A stretch of 64,000 bases of DNA from Terrimonas ferruginea DSM 30193 (GTDB lineage: Bacteria > Bacteroidota > Bacteroidia > Chitinophagales > Chitinophagaceae), in the NCBI RefSeq assembly GCF_000425585.1, contig NZ_KE384399.1, forward strand, positions 227,969 through 291,968. The letters run 5' to 3'. The translations under genes and the position numbers were made by a program. The notes below the pieces were generated by a model. That model was not told where the DNA came from. It saw only the letters and a program-made list of their open reading frames with translations, and did no database searches. Below, piece after piece: positions 26,093 to 34,509 of this stretch. Positions within the stretch are counted from its first letter, which is position 1; every line of letters begins with the position of its first letter.

Positions 26093-28702
26093 ATGAATTT
26101 AGGAAATTTTACCATCAAAGCAGCTGAAGCTTTCCAGCAGGCACAGCAACTGGCTTTTGACGCTAAAAGCCCCAACATAGAAACCGATCACCTGCTGCAG
26201 GCTTTGCTGGACCAGGAAGATTCTCCCGTAGAATACTTGCTGAAGAAAAACAATGTGACCATGAATTTGGTCAATACCCGTCTGGCAGAACTGATCGGCA
26301 AACTGCCGAAGAGTTCGGGCGATCCGGCGCAACAGATCAGCCGCGACCTCAACAACGTGGTGCTGCGCGCCGGCTCCGCATTAAAGCAATTCAACGATGA
26401 ATTTGTAACACCCGAGCATTTGTTGCTCGCCATTGTACAGGGAAATGATGACGCCGCCCGCTTGCTGAAAGATGCCGGGCTTACCGAAAAAGGGTTGGTA
26501 GCGGCTATCAAAGACCTGCGCAAAGGCGAAACGGTTACCTCACAAACACAAACGCAGGAATTCAATGCGCTGAACAAATACGCCAAAAACCTCAACGAGC
26601 TTGCCCGTCAGGGTAAACTTGACCCGGTAATTGGCCGTGATGAAGAAATCCGCCGGACCCTGCACATTCTTTCACGCCGTACCAAGAACAACCCGATCCT
26701 GGTCGGTGAACCTGGTGTAGGTAAAACCGCGATCGCAGAAGGTATTGCTCACCGTATCGTTAACGGTGACGTACCCGAAAATCTCAAATCCAAAGTGATT
26801 TATGCCCTGGACATGGGGCTGCTGATTGCCGGTGCCAAATACAAAGGTGAATTCGAAGAACGCCTGAAGTCGGTCGTAAAAGAAGTGAGCAACAGCGATG
26901 GCAGCATCATTCTTTTCATCGATGAGATCCACACACTGGTAGGTGCCGGTGGAGGAGAAGGAGCGATGGATGCGGCAAACATCCTGAAGCCCGCACTCGC
27001 CCGCGGCGAACTGCGCGCAGTGGGAGCAACCACGCTGAATGAATACCAGAAATTTTTTGAAAAAGATAAAGCCCTCGAGCGCCGCTTCCAGAAAGTGATG
27101 ATCGATGAGCCGAGCGTGGAAGATGCAATTTCTATCCTGCGCGGATTGAAAGACCGTTATGAAACGCACCACCATGTGCGCATCAAAGACGAAGCGATCA
27201 TTGCTGCGGTGGAATTATCCAGCCGTTATATTACCGATCGTTTTCTTCCCGATAAGGCCATCGACCTGATCGATGAAAGTGCGGCCAAGCTCAGGTTGGA
27301 AATGAATTCCATGCCCGAAGAACTCGACAGGCTTGAACGCCAGATCCGCCAGTTGGAAATTGAACGCGAAGCCATCAAACGCGAGAATGATGAAAGTAAA
27401 TTGAAACAACTGAACACCGAGATCGCCAATCTTGCGGTTGAGCGCGATACATTCCGCGCTAAATGGAAACAGGAAAAAGAGATCGTGGAGAAGTTGCAGA
27501 ATGGTAAAGCTTCCATTGAGCAACTGAAACTGGAGGCGGAAAAAGCCGAACGTGAAGGCGACTACGGAAAAGTAGCAGAGATCCGGTACGGAAAAATAAA
27601 AGAACAGGAAAAACTCATTGACGAATATACAGGCCAGCTCAACCAGATCAGCGAACATTCACGCATCATGAAAGAAGAAGTGGATGCGGATGATATTGCG
27701 GAGAGCGTAGCTAAAGCCACCGGCATTCCGGTGACCAAAATGTTGCAAAGCGACCGGGAGAAATTGTTGAATCTCGAAGAACACCTGCATGAACGTGTAG
27801 TTGGTCAGGACGAAGCCATCACTGCCGTTGCAGACGCTATCCGTCGCAGCCGCGCAGGACTGCAGGATCCGAAGAAACCCATCGGCTCATTTATCTTCCT
27901 CGGTACTACCGGTGTGGGTAAAACAGAATTGGCCAAAGCATTGGCAGAATACCTGTTCGATGATGAAAGCATGATGACGCGGATCGATATGAGTGAATAC
28001 CAGGAAAAACATACTGTGTCGCGTCTGGTTGGTGCACCTCCGGGTTATGTGGGATATGATGAAGGAGGCCAACTGACGGAATCGGTACGCCGCAAACCCT
28101 ATTCTGTGGTGTTATTGGATGAAATTGAAAAAGCACACCCGGATGTATGGAACGTGCTGCTGCAGGTATTGGATGATGGAAGATTGACCGATAACAAAGG
28201 ACGTGTGGTGAACTTCAAGAATACCATCATCATCATGACCAGCAATATCGGTAGTCATCTGATCATGGACGCCTATGAAAATGTGAGTGAAAACAACCTG
28301 GAAGAAGTAACGGATAAAGCCAAAACGGATGTAATGAACTTGCTGCGGCAGACCATTCGTCCGGAGTTTCTCAACCGTGTGGACGAAATCATCATGTTCC
28401 AGCCGCTGCTCAAAAAGCAGATCATGGGCATCGTGAAAATTCAGTTGGAGTCCCTGAAAAAACTGGTGGCAGAAAGTGGTATCCGTCTTGAGTTCAGTGA
28501 CTATGCTTTGGAGTTCCTGGCAGACCAGGGTTTTGATCCGCAGTTTGGAGCAAGGCCGCTGAAACGTCTTATCCAAAAAGAAATCGTCAACCAGTTGAGC
28601 AAGCGCATTCTCGCGGGTGACATAGATAAATCGCAGCCCGTATTGGTCGATGTGTTTGATAATACGGTGGTGTTCCGGAATGAAACGCCGGAGAAAGTTT
28701 AA
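26093..28702 (+). CDS. clpB: ATP-dependent disaggregase ClpB
   Basis: 869 residues from the ATG at 26093 (the TTG at 26072 is upstream of the conserved N-terminus [19 protein letters not shown]). Two AAA+ modules: the first Walker [10 protein letters not shown] at about 204 with [12 protein letters not shown]; the second Walker [10 protein letters not shown] at about 604. Between them is the long coiled-coil M domain (about 405-520), which marks ClpB rather than ClpA/C. It resolves protein aggregates together with DnaK. I see no CIRCE or other repressor site in the short upstream region. A strong terminator follows the stop. Confidence 0.97.
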   Translation: MNLGNFTIKAAEAFQQAQQLAFDAKSPNIETDHLLQALLDQEDSPVEYLLKKNNVTMNLVNTRLAELIGKLPKSSGDPAQQISRDLNNVVLRAGSALKQFNDEFVTPEHLLLAIVQGNDDAARLLKDAGLTEKGLVAAIKDLRKGETVTSQTQTQEFNALNKYAKNLNELARQGKLDPVIGRDEEIRRTLHILSRRTKNNPILVGEPGVGKTAIAEGIAHRIVNGDVPENLKSKVIYALDMGLLIAGAKYKGEFEERLKSVVKEVSNSDGSIILFIDEIHTLVGAGGGEGAMDAANILKPALARGELRAVGATTLNEYQKFFEKDKALERRFQKVMIDEPSVEDAISILRGLKDRYETHHHVRIKDEAIIAAVELSSRYITDRFLPDKAIDLIDESAAKLRLEMNSMPEELDRLERQIRQLEIEREAIKRENDESKLKQLNTEIANLAVERDTFRAKWKQEKEIVEKLQNGKASIEQLKLEAEKAEREGDYGKVAEIRYGKIKEQEKLIDEYTGQLNQISEHSRIMKEEVDADDIAESVAKATGIPVTKMLQSDREKLLNLEEHLHERVVGQDEAITAVADAIRRSRAGLQDPKKPIGSFIFLGTTGVGKTELAKALAEYLFDDESMMTRIDMSEYQEKHTVSRLVGAPPGYVGYDEGGQLTESVRRKPYSVVLLDEIEKAHPDVWNVLLQVLDDGRLTDNKGRVVNFKNTIIIMTSNIGSHLIMDAYENVSENNLEEVTDKAKTDVMNLLRQTIRPEFLNRVDEIIMFQPLLKKQIMGIVKIQLESLKKLVAESGIRLEFSDYALEFLADQGFDPQFGARPLKRLIQKEIVNQLSKRILAGDIDKSQPVLVDVFDNTVVFRNETPEKV

Positions 28703-28705
28703 AAG

Positions 28706-28732
28706 AAAAAGCGCCCCGCGGGGCGCTTTTTT
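28706..28732. terminator. bidirectional intrinsic terminator after clpB
   Basis: A-rich lead, perfect palindrome (GCGCCCCG paired with CGGGGCGC, 28711-28726) and T6, beginning 4 bp after the clpB stop. Very stable. Confidence 0.92.
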
Positions 28733-28741
28733 AGTGGCAAG

Positions 28742-28770
28742 TTTTAAATAATAAGTTATAAGTAAAACAG
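28742..28770. repeat. heptamer array left of TIR copy B
   Basis: AAATAATAAGTTATAAGT units followed by AAAACAGCC, the recurrent joint. It adjoins repeat copy B, as at copies A and C. Confidence 0.65.
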
Positions 28771-28781
28771 CCTGCATCTCC

Positions 28782-29058
28782 CTTGGTTCGTGCAGACAAC
28801 ACAACTGTTCGGAAGATATTTATAACCTGTCAATCCGACCTCACGCCACCGTTGGTCTCCGGACCAACGGACCTGCCCATCCCTGAATCAGGTACGAAGT
28901 GGGCCTTTACCTGTCAAAGAAACCTGGCGCTTGCTTGTTGGTCGGGAGACCAACAAGGGGCACTAACTTATACCTCACGCCGTCATTACGTTTAAAAATG
29001 AGAAGCGACTCTTGCGCATAAACGTTTCGAATAGTTGTGGTGTATACACGAACCACCA
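28782..29058 (+). repeat. TIR repeat element, copy B
   Basis: Second copy of the element at 101-364, in the same orientation. It shares ACAACTGTTCGGAAGAT, ACCTGTCA.TCCGAC.TCACGCC, both GGTC/GACC hairpins (28849-28870, loop TCCG; 28935-28956, loop GGGA), the string ACTTATACCTCACGCCGTCA and GTTTAAAAATGA.AAGC. The two ends differ from copy A: TGGTTCGTG (left) and, inverted, CACGAACCA (right, with GTGTATACAC beside it), so copies A and B carry different outer hairpins on the same core. Between copies the hairpin arms are kept while spacer bases drift. No coding capacity. Confidence 0.85.
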
Positions 29059-29076
29059 CGCAAGGTCGCTGCATGT

Positions 29077-29112
29077 CACCTATTCACTGATTCACTTATT
29101 GCCTTATTGCCT
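29077..29112. repeat. heptamer array right of TIR copy B
   Basis: CACCTATTCACTGATTCACT, then TATTGCCTTATTGCC units. Ends at the stop codon of the alginate-lyase gene. Confidence 0.55.
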
Positions 29113-30614
29113 CAATTGTGCGTTACCGACAACCCATAAATAACCACTTCCCCATATGCGCTGCACGACTCGGTGGGGCCGGGGTTTTTGCCGGGCTGAC
29201 AAGATGATTGTGTGTAGGCACCGGCTTTGAAATAAGCACCGGAATAAGACTGGTTATGCGTATACATCAACGTGCCGTTATAATAACACTTGGTCTGGTT
29301 ATTTGACACCACAAACTTTACTTTGAAACGGGTGCCGAGCACATAGCTGCTGGTGAGCGTGGGACCATCGGTGCCGTTGATGTCGATGAACAGCTTCGTG
29401 CCTTCGAGACGGAACACGATCACATCATCACTTCCATCGTGGATTTGTCCGGCTACGATATGTTTTTTTACAACAGGCAGGTTGGTAATGGCCTGGTCGA
29501 TTTCCATCGTGTGCGTGCCGGAACCGGAAGACCAGCTTGCGTTGGTAGCGCCATTGGAAGTCATCTCTCTCAATTCGCTGCGCGGATAATTGGAGCCGCT
29601 GGTAGTGGAACCGCCGGTGTGTGCGCGGAAGATGACACCATTCTGCGCACTGTTCACTTTAAAATAAGGATCGATGGAATAAGTAGCCAATGCAGGTTGT
29701 TTGATTTCGTCGGCATCGGAGTTAGCATCCGGCCCGTCTTCGGGGATCGTTATTTTCCAGTTGGTAAGATCGAGGATCTGTGCCGGCACTGTGCCGCCCG
29801 ATGAAGGCGTGGTAGCGGAAGCCTCATTGCTGTAAGTGCTGTTGCCCGCGGCATTAAACGCTCTTACGCGATAAAAATAAGTGGTGTTGGCGCTGAGACC
29901 TGTCTGGGAATAACTGGTGGTGTTGGCGGCCAGGCTACTGGCTATGGTGCTCCAGGTACCGCCGCTTCCGATTTTTTGTTGCAACTGAAAACCTGTTTCG
30001 TCGCTGCTGTTATCGTTCCAGGTAATGAGCACGGTGGAACTGCTTCCTGCACTGGCGGATGCGCCCGAAGGGGAAGAGGGAATAGTTGGTGTACTGCCTG
30101 CTGTTTCCAAAACAAAATCGTCGAAGCGGCCTTCACCGGCGTTGTAAGCACCGTACAAAGTGATGGAGGTAGCCGAACCGGAATTGAAGTTCACTACTAC
30201 TTGGGTCCAGGTACTGTAGGTGCCGCCCTGGCTGTTGAGTACGGTGGAACCGGCTTTGGCGCCGATGGTTCCTTTGCCGAGAATCCAGGCACTCAGTGTG
30301 TAGTCCGTGTTGGCAGTAACTGTTACGGCCTGTTGAATGCGATCGCCGGAAGCGCTGAGTTTGGCCGACTTGGCGCCGCTTTTTTTGTCGCTGGTTGAAA
30401 TGGCGAAAGAATTGGGATCGCCCCATCCGGTTTTGTCGGATTCGAATCCTGGGTTCTGCAAGGTGACGACGAGGCCGAGCATTTCGGGTTCGTTACCGCC
30501 ATCGCCGTTCACAGATGTTGTGAGCAAATCTTTGGTAGACTTTTGACAGCCGATGCTGCCGAGAAGAAGTACGCCGCATGCGAGATGCAGCAAGTTGGTT
30601 TTGCGATTTTTCAT
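29112..30614 (-). CDS. PL7 alginate-lyase-type lipoprotein (CBM-FN3-PL7)
   Basis: 500 residues. A lipobox (GSIGC, Cys23) makes it a lipoprotein. Next comes a jelly-roll carbohydrate-binding-like domain (about 48-170), a fibronectin type III domain (about 178-268) and a polysaccharide lyase family 7 domain (about 278-500). The three PL7 motifs are present: RSELRE (R345 on), QIH (390-392) and YFKAGAYTQ (461-469), with the catalytic Gln, His, Tyr and Arg. The enzyme should cut alginate or a similar uronate polymer by beta-elimination at the cell surface. No SusC/D pair or other alginate genes are adjacent, so it is not in a classic utilisation locus. Confidence 0.9.
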   Translation of the reverse strand: MKNRKTNLLHLACGVLLLGSIGCQKSTKDLLTTSVNGDGGNEPEMLGLVVTLQNPGFESDKTGWGDPNSFAISTSDKKSGAKSAKLSASGDRIQQAVTVTANTDYTLSAWILGKGTIGAKAGSTVLNSQGGTYSTWTQVVVNFNSGSATSITLYGAYNAGEGRFDDFVLETAGSTPTIPSSPSGASASAGSSSTVLITWNDNSSDETGFQLQQKIGSGGTWSTIASSLAANTTSYSQTGLSANTTYFYRVRAFNAAGNSTYSNEASATTPSSGGTVPAQILDLTNWKITIPEDGPDANSDADEIKQPALATYSIDPYFKVNSAQNGVIFRAHTGGSTTSGSNYPRSELREMTSNGATNASWSSGSGTHTMEIDQAITNLPVVKKHIVAGQIHDGSDDVIVFRLEGTKLFIDINGTDGPTLTSSYVLGTRFKVKFVVSNNQTKCYYNGTLMYTHNQSYSGAYFKAGAYTQSSCQPGKNPGPTESCSAYGEVVIYGLSVTHN

Positions 30615-30835
30615 CTTGACAAGTTTTAAAAGTAAACCCTCCGCGATAGACGGAGGACAATCGTTCTTTTAAGTTGGCGATCAAAACCCGGATAAGTCGG
30701 AAGTATGTAATTGAAAGTTTTCTATTTTTTTACAAATAAAAATGGAAAATGAACGAGTGGAAATCGGGGTTGATAAGAATTTTATCAAGAATAAACGGCT
30801 GATAACGATACCGGCAACGCTGCCAGCGCAGGCAT

Positions 30836-30865
30836 AAAAAATCCCTTCCGGTTGCCGGAAGGGAT
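30836..30865 (-). terminator. intrinsic terminator (minus strand)
   Basis: Arms ATCCCTTCCGG (30841-30851) and CCGGAAGGGAT (30855-30865) are perfect, loop of 3; on the minus strand it is followed by a T-rich run. It ends the 30892-31293 gene. Confidence 0.9.
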
Positions 30866-30891
30866 AATCCTTAAGTATGGACGGTTAGGAA

Positions 30892-31293
30892 TTACTTCAC
30901 TTTATTCACCACTACATCCTGAACGGTGCGGGTGTTTTTGCTCAGTTCGTAAACAGTCGATTCAAAGTTCTTGCGGTTGATGATCTCGAAACGCAGGGCG
31001 TTTTCGTCAACCTCGGAAGTGTTCAGCTGGAACTTGCGGCTGATGTTGGTACCTTTTGCTCTTTCAGAGTACAGTACTTCACCGGCGATGTCTTTGATCA
31101 CGATGGTGTATTCGCCATCTTCAATGTTGTTCAGGTTGAGCTGGTAAACAGGCTGGCTGTTGAGGTTACCGATGAATTTCAGTTCTACGGTAGGATTCTC
31201 GTTACCGGCAAAAGCTGGTGCGCTGAAGGCGAAGGTAAACAGGGCCGCGAGGGCTACTACTGCTAAGCGGGGGAATTGGAGTACGTTTTTCAT
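30892..31293 (-). CDS. exported protein, function unknown
   Basis: 133 residues with an Ala-rich signal peptide (LAVVALAALFTFAFSAPAFA, cleaved after about residue 29). The ~104-residue mature part has a regular beta-strand pattern (VELKFIGNLNSQPVYQLNLNN, YTIVIKDIAGEVLYSE, LRFEIINRKN) like a small Ig-like or T9SS-associated sandwich, but no C-terminal sorting motif is clear. It has its own terminator and no neighbour on its strand within 270 bp, so it is a lone small secreted protein. Such proteins are often abundant in Chitinophagaceae; I do not know a function. Confidence 0.7.
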   Translation of the reverse strand: MKNVLQFPRLAVVALAALFTFAFSAPAFAGNENPTVELKFIGNLNSQPVYQLNLNNIEDGEYTIVIKDIAGEVLYSERAKGTNISRKFQLNTSEVDENALRFEIINRKNFESTVYELSKNTRTVQDVVVNKVK

Positions 31294-31800
31294 GACTTTA
31301 CTTTTTTGCTTGATTTGATAAATTAAATAAGGCTATACTTTCAACTTCGTTTCTGGGTCACAATCGCCGGGCGGCAAACAAGCGTAGAATGAGATTCGGA
31401 GGTGTTATGCTCCTTTGATGATGTAAAAGTAGTGTGGGAAAACTGCGTATGTTAACCAACTTATTGCCGTTTTTAGTGTCTTAAAGGCCTGGCATAAAAC
31501 TGCAACGTACTGACAGCTATTGAGTTGGATCAACAAATTTCATGATGCCCAAGCGTTGAATATGAAAAAAATATGAATGTTTTTTTCTTTTGTAAAAAGA
31601 GAAGAAATGGAGCGATAATTGATAATGAGTTGACTTGCAGTTGATTACTGTTTTTAAAAAAGAGAAAAAATCTTTTCTTATCGCTGAAACCCGCGTTGTT
31701 GGCCGGATGAGGGCTTGCAGCGAACTAAAATTCTAGTATTTTGTTGTATTGACATACCTTTCGCGGGTTAAGATTAAACAGATTTAAAAAGTAAGATAAT
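31294..31800. other. 507-bp spacer, no gene seen
   Basis: AT-rich divergent region between the exported protein and the DsbA-like gene. No coding frame or repeat array is convincing. Near its right end, TACCTTTC (31755-31762) is a possible -7 box for the DsbA-like gene. Confidence 0.5.
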
Positions 31801-32373
31801 ATGCCACTTAGAAAGGAAGCAGAAGTTATTATAGAACCCAAGGAAATTTTTGTGGGAAGTAAAGATGCTCCTGTCACACTCATGGAATTCGGCGACTACG
31901 AAAGTGAAGCCTGTGCACGCGTGAATGAAGTTGTTAAACAAGTATTGGAAGAGTATGATGGTAAGGTGCGGTTTAATTTCCGTCACTTTCCTCAGACCCG
32001 TATACACCAGCGCGCCCTGAAAGCCGGTGAAGCCGCCGTGGCGGCTGCACAGGAGGGCAAGTTTTGGGAAATGCATAATGTATTGTTTGAGAACCGCCAC
32101 AGCCTGGGTACTACCAGTCTGAAGCTGCACTCCAAAGAAGCCGGTGTTAAAAGCAAGAAATTCCTGGACGACCTGGTCAATGGTACATTTGGCTGGCAGG
32201 TACAGGATGACCTGAAAGAAGGCATCGACCTGGGTGTGAAAGAAGTGCCTGCATTCTTCATTAATGGAGAAATGTTCAAAGGCAAGCCCACCTTCGCTAA
32301 TCTCAGCGTTGCTATCGATGCGGCGTTGAAGAAGTCGAAGAAGAAAGTTCCGGCAGCACGTCAGCGCGCCTGA
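31801..32373 (+). CDS. DsbA/thioredoxin_4-like protein lacking the first Cys
   Basis: 190 residues, no signal peptide. The start (KDAPVTLMEFGDYESEACAR, about 21-40) matches the thioredoxin_4 family, in which the line normally reads F-E-C-P-F-C; here it is Y-E-S-E-A-C, so the nucleophilic Cys is Ser and only the second Cys remains. The cis-proline segment VKEVPAFFING (about 145-155) and the helical insert are present, so the fold is intact. A normal redox function is improbable; a chaperone-like or glutaredoxin-like single-Cys role is possible. The Lys/Arg-rich tail is unusual. Alone, with a terminator after it. Confidence 0.8.
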   Translation: MPLRKEAEVIIEPKEIFVGSKDAPVTLMEFGDYESEACARVNEVVKQVLEEYDGKVRFNFRHFPQTRIHQRALKAGEAAVAAAQEGKFWEMHNVLFENRHSLGTTSLKLHSKEAGVKSKKFLDDLVNGTFGWQVQDDLKEGIDLGVKEVPAFFINGEMFKGKPTFANLSVAIDAALKKSKKKVPAARQRA

Positions 32374-32408
32374 AACAAGCTATAATACGCTTTAAAAAAT
32401 CATAAAGT

Positions 32409-32438
32409 AAAAGTCCCCGCCCTGGCAGGGACTTTTTT
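32409..32438. terminator. intrinsic terminator
   Basis: Arms AAAGTCCC and GGGACTTT with a 10-nt loop and a T run, 35 bp past the DsbA-like stop. Also usable from the Cys-rich gene on the other strand, whose stop lies at 32460. Confidence 0.8.
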
Positions 32439-32459
32439 GATTGAGGCCTTGCTGATTGA

Positions 32460-32849
32460 CTAAGCCGGTTGAGCAGCATTATCGGTAATGACCAGGTGGC
32501 ATCCTGCACAGGCGGTTGCTCCGTGCTGGTGATACCATCTGCAATCTTTGCGGATACCGCAGGCCGGTAAATGCAGTTCAATTTCTTCTGCACGGATAAA
32601 GTCGGCTACCATGTCGCTGATGCTGCAGCCTTTACCATTCCATTGCTGGCAACCGTTTTTGGCGCAGGTGTTGGCAAACCGGAAACGTTGTTCCGGCGCC
32701 CTGCCTTCAAATGCGGCTTCCACAAAATCGCTGGTTACCGGCAGCGGATCTGCGAGCAGGTCAACCGTCCCTTCGTTATTAACGATGCCTATCAGTTGCG
32801 CACCTTCGGCGCATACGGCACTCGGGCATAAAAGCGGGCTGGCTTTCAT
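32460..32849 (-). CDS. Cys-rich putative metal-binding protein
   Basis: 129 residues with nine cysteines, unusually many: two near the N-terminus (CPSAVC, residues 8 and 13), then CAKNGCQQWNGKGC (about 62-75), CGIRKDC (about 96-102) and CAGC (about 113-116), with a W-Y-H-Q-H stretch between the last pairs. The spacing suggests one or two zinc or iron-sulphur sites. No signal peptide. No family name comes to mind. It shares its strand with the small gene at 32887, 37 bp upstream, and the two are probably transcribed together. Confidence 0.6.
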   Translation of the reverse strand: MKASPLLCPSAVCAEGAQLIGIVNNEGTVDLLADPLPVTSDFVEAAFEGRAPEQRFRFANTCAKNGCQQWNGKGCSISDMVADFIRAEEIELHLPACGIRKDCRWYHQHGATACAGCHLVITDNAAQPA

Positions 32850-32886
32850 ATGCTGATTTGATAATGATCAGATCATCACTGAAAGA

Positions 32887-33117
32887 TCAGCGGCGTACCT
32901 GCCGGTAGTTAAGATTCTTTTTCAGCAATTCAGGCGTCGAAAATTGTTTGAGCCAGATGCCGATCCATTCTTTGGGAAATTTTACCCGTTGTGCAATGAC
33001 TCCGTTGTCAATGCGGGCGACGTGTTTCAGTACGAGTGCCTGAATGTCTTTGTTAAGTGCAGAAGCCTGCGCCTTCGTAAGCGGTGCATCCACCACTACG
33101 TTGAATTTGTTAGCCAT
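32887..33117 (-). CDS. small conserved-looking protein
   Basis: 76 residues from the ATG at 33117, chosen over an in-frame start further up because the sequence MANKFNVVVDAPLTKAQASALNKDI looks like a proper N-terminus. A small beta-alpha pattern with a helix rich in Ala/Lys and a tail KEWIGIWLKQFSTPELLKK. No motif I can name; function unknown. Confidence 0.6.
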   Translation of the reverse strand: MANKFNVVVDAPLTKAQASALNKDIQALVLKHVARIDNGVIAQRVKFPKEWIGIWLKQFSTPELLKKNLNYRQVRR

Positions 33118-33200
33118 AAGAAAAGGTTTAAGGTTATGGCTAAAGGTATTGGATAGTTTGATACCGGTCAATTACCGGTTTGTGGTATTTTGAGGAAGGG

Positions 33201-33287
33201 AGAAGGTGTAAGGTGTAAGGTGGAAGGCGTAGGGTATAGGGAACAGCCGTTGTAAGTATTAAGTAATAAGTTATAAGTAAACAGCCG
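33201..33287. repeat. heptamer arrays with AACAGCCG joints
   Basis: AGAAGGTGTAAGGTGTAAGG-type units, then GGAACAGCCGTTG (33240-33252), GTAAGTATTAAGTAATAAGT units and a second AAACAGCCGG (33280-33289). Confidence 0.75.
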
Positions 33288-33396
33288 GAGAGAGCGGAGT
33301 TTGTAAATGTGCAGACCTGGGGGTGAAAGGGGCGATCGTATTTAATTTTCACATGGCCCCAGCCGAAGGCTGGGCACATCTCCGCATTTACACATT

Positions 33397-33426
33397 AAAA
33401 AAGCCCCGGTTTATCGGGGCTTTTTT
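33397..33426. terminator. intrinsic terminator
   Basis: Perfect 12-bp stem (AAAAAAGCCCCG with CGGGGCTTTTTT), 6-nt loop, bidirectional. Ends the RRM gene on the minus strand, 7 bp beyond its stop. Confidence 0.93.
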
Positions 33427-33433
33427 AAAAGTA

Positions 33434-33721
33434 TTACCAACGGTTGTTGTTAGAGTAAGACGGACGAGCCGGCTTATCTTCTTTAGGACGAGCTTCCATT
33501 ACTTTAATGGTACGTCCGTCAACTGTTGCGCCATCCAATTCTTCAATCGCTTTCTTTGCAGCAGCGTCATCAGCCATTTCAACGAAACCAAAGCCTTTGC
33601 TACGGTTTGTGAATTTGTCCATGATAACTTTGGCTGAACTTACTTCGCCATACTCGGCAAAATAACTTCTCAGGTCTTCGTCAATTACAGCGAAGCTCAG
33701 GTTGGAAATGTAAATGTTCAT
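33434..33721 (-). CDS. RNA recognition motif (RRM) protein
   Basis: 95 residues: one RRM domain with RNP2 (IYISNLSF, 3-10) and RNP1 (KGFGFVEM, 42-49), followed by a short Arg/Lys/Pro/Asn-rich tail. Bacteroidota and cyanobacteria carry several such single-RRM proteins, thought to bind single-stranded RNA and often induced by cold. The aromatic residues for RNA stacking (Y4, F44, F46) are all kept. It is a lone gene with its own terminator; the ~260 bp upstream of its start is divergent to the DUF1905 gene. Confidence 0.93.
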   Translation of the reverse strand: MNIYISNLSFAVIDEDLRSYFAEYGEVSSAKVIMDKFTNRSKGFGFVEMADDAAAKKAIEELDGATVDGRTIKVMEARPKEDKPARPSYSNNNRW

Positions 33722-33984
33722 TCGAAAAAATTAATCGATAAAAAATCTTGAGAAGACAGAGGCAGTAAGAAGCGAAATTTATATAAGACAAAAGATGCTT
33801 AGCAGAATATCGTCGTTCAGTAACCGGGCTGCAAACTCAAATTAACGACGCGAAGATAAGGCTTTTAATCCGTAGCAGCTATTTAATTGTTTCACCATAC
33901 TGTTAAATTATTATGTGCGTTTCCAATCAGGTATTTCATTAACATCCAGAATCCGCTATTTTTATTTCCATTAATCAACCGATT

Positions 33985-34491
33985 ATGATCCGTTTTACCG
34001 CCCAATTAAAAAAGTTCGATTCCAAAGGCGAAAAAACCGGCTGGACTTATTTCGAAATCCCTCCCGATCTCGCTGAAGAACTGAAACCCGGGTTTAAAAA
34101 AGCGTTTCGCGTCAAAGGCAAACTCGATAATTTCAAGATTGCCGGCGTAGCCACCGTACCGATGGGTGGCGGCATCTTCATTATTGCCGTTAACGCCGAT
34201 ATGCGTAAAGGCATTGGCAAAAAACACGGCGCCATGATCGAGGTGCAATTGTCGGAAGATGCCAAAGGTTATGAACTCAACAAGGCTTTTGTGGATTGCC
34301 TCGCCGACGAACCCGATGCAAAACGATTCTTCGACAGCCTTCCTTCAGGTCACCGCAATTATTTCAGCAAATGGATCGATTCGGCAAAAACAGATACCAC
34401 CCGCACAACCCGCATCGCCAGAGCCGTATCTTCGTTGGCGAAAGGCTGGGGTTATCCGGAAATGATCCGCTTTTACAAGCAACACAAATAA
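33985..34491 (+). CDS. DUF1905/YdeI-like protein
   Basis: 168 residues. The first ~90 are a DUF1905 domain (MIRFTAQLKKFDSKGEKTGWTYFEIPPDLAEEL and GTVPMGGG-type strands). The C-terminal ~70 are the YdeI/OmdA helical region (LPSGHRNYFSKWIDSAKT...R.TRIARAV). Such proteins are listed as bacteriocin-protection proteins, but a mechanism is not established. It lies 18 bp upstream of the Mur-ligase gene, so they may be co-transcribed. Confidence 0.87.
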   Translation: MIRFTAQLKKFDSKGEKTGWTYFEIPPDLAEELKPGFKKAFRVKGKLDNFKIAGVATVPMGGGIFIIAVNADMRKGIGKKHGAMIEVQLSEDAKGYELNKAFVDCLADEPDAKRFFDSLPSGHRNYFSKWIDSAKTDTTRTTRIARAVSSLAKGWGYPEMIRFYKQHK

Positions 34492-34509
34492 TTTATCAAC
34501 CCATATCGT

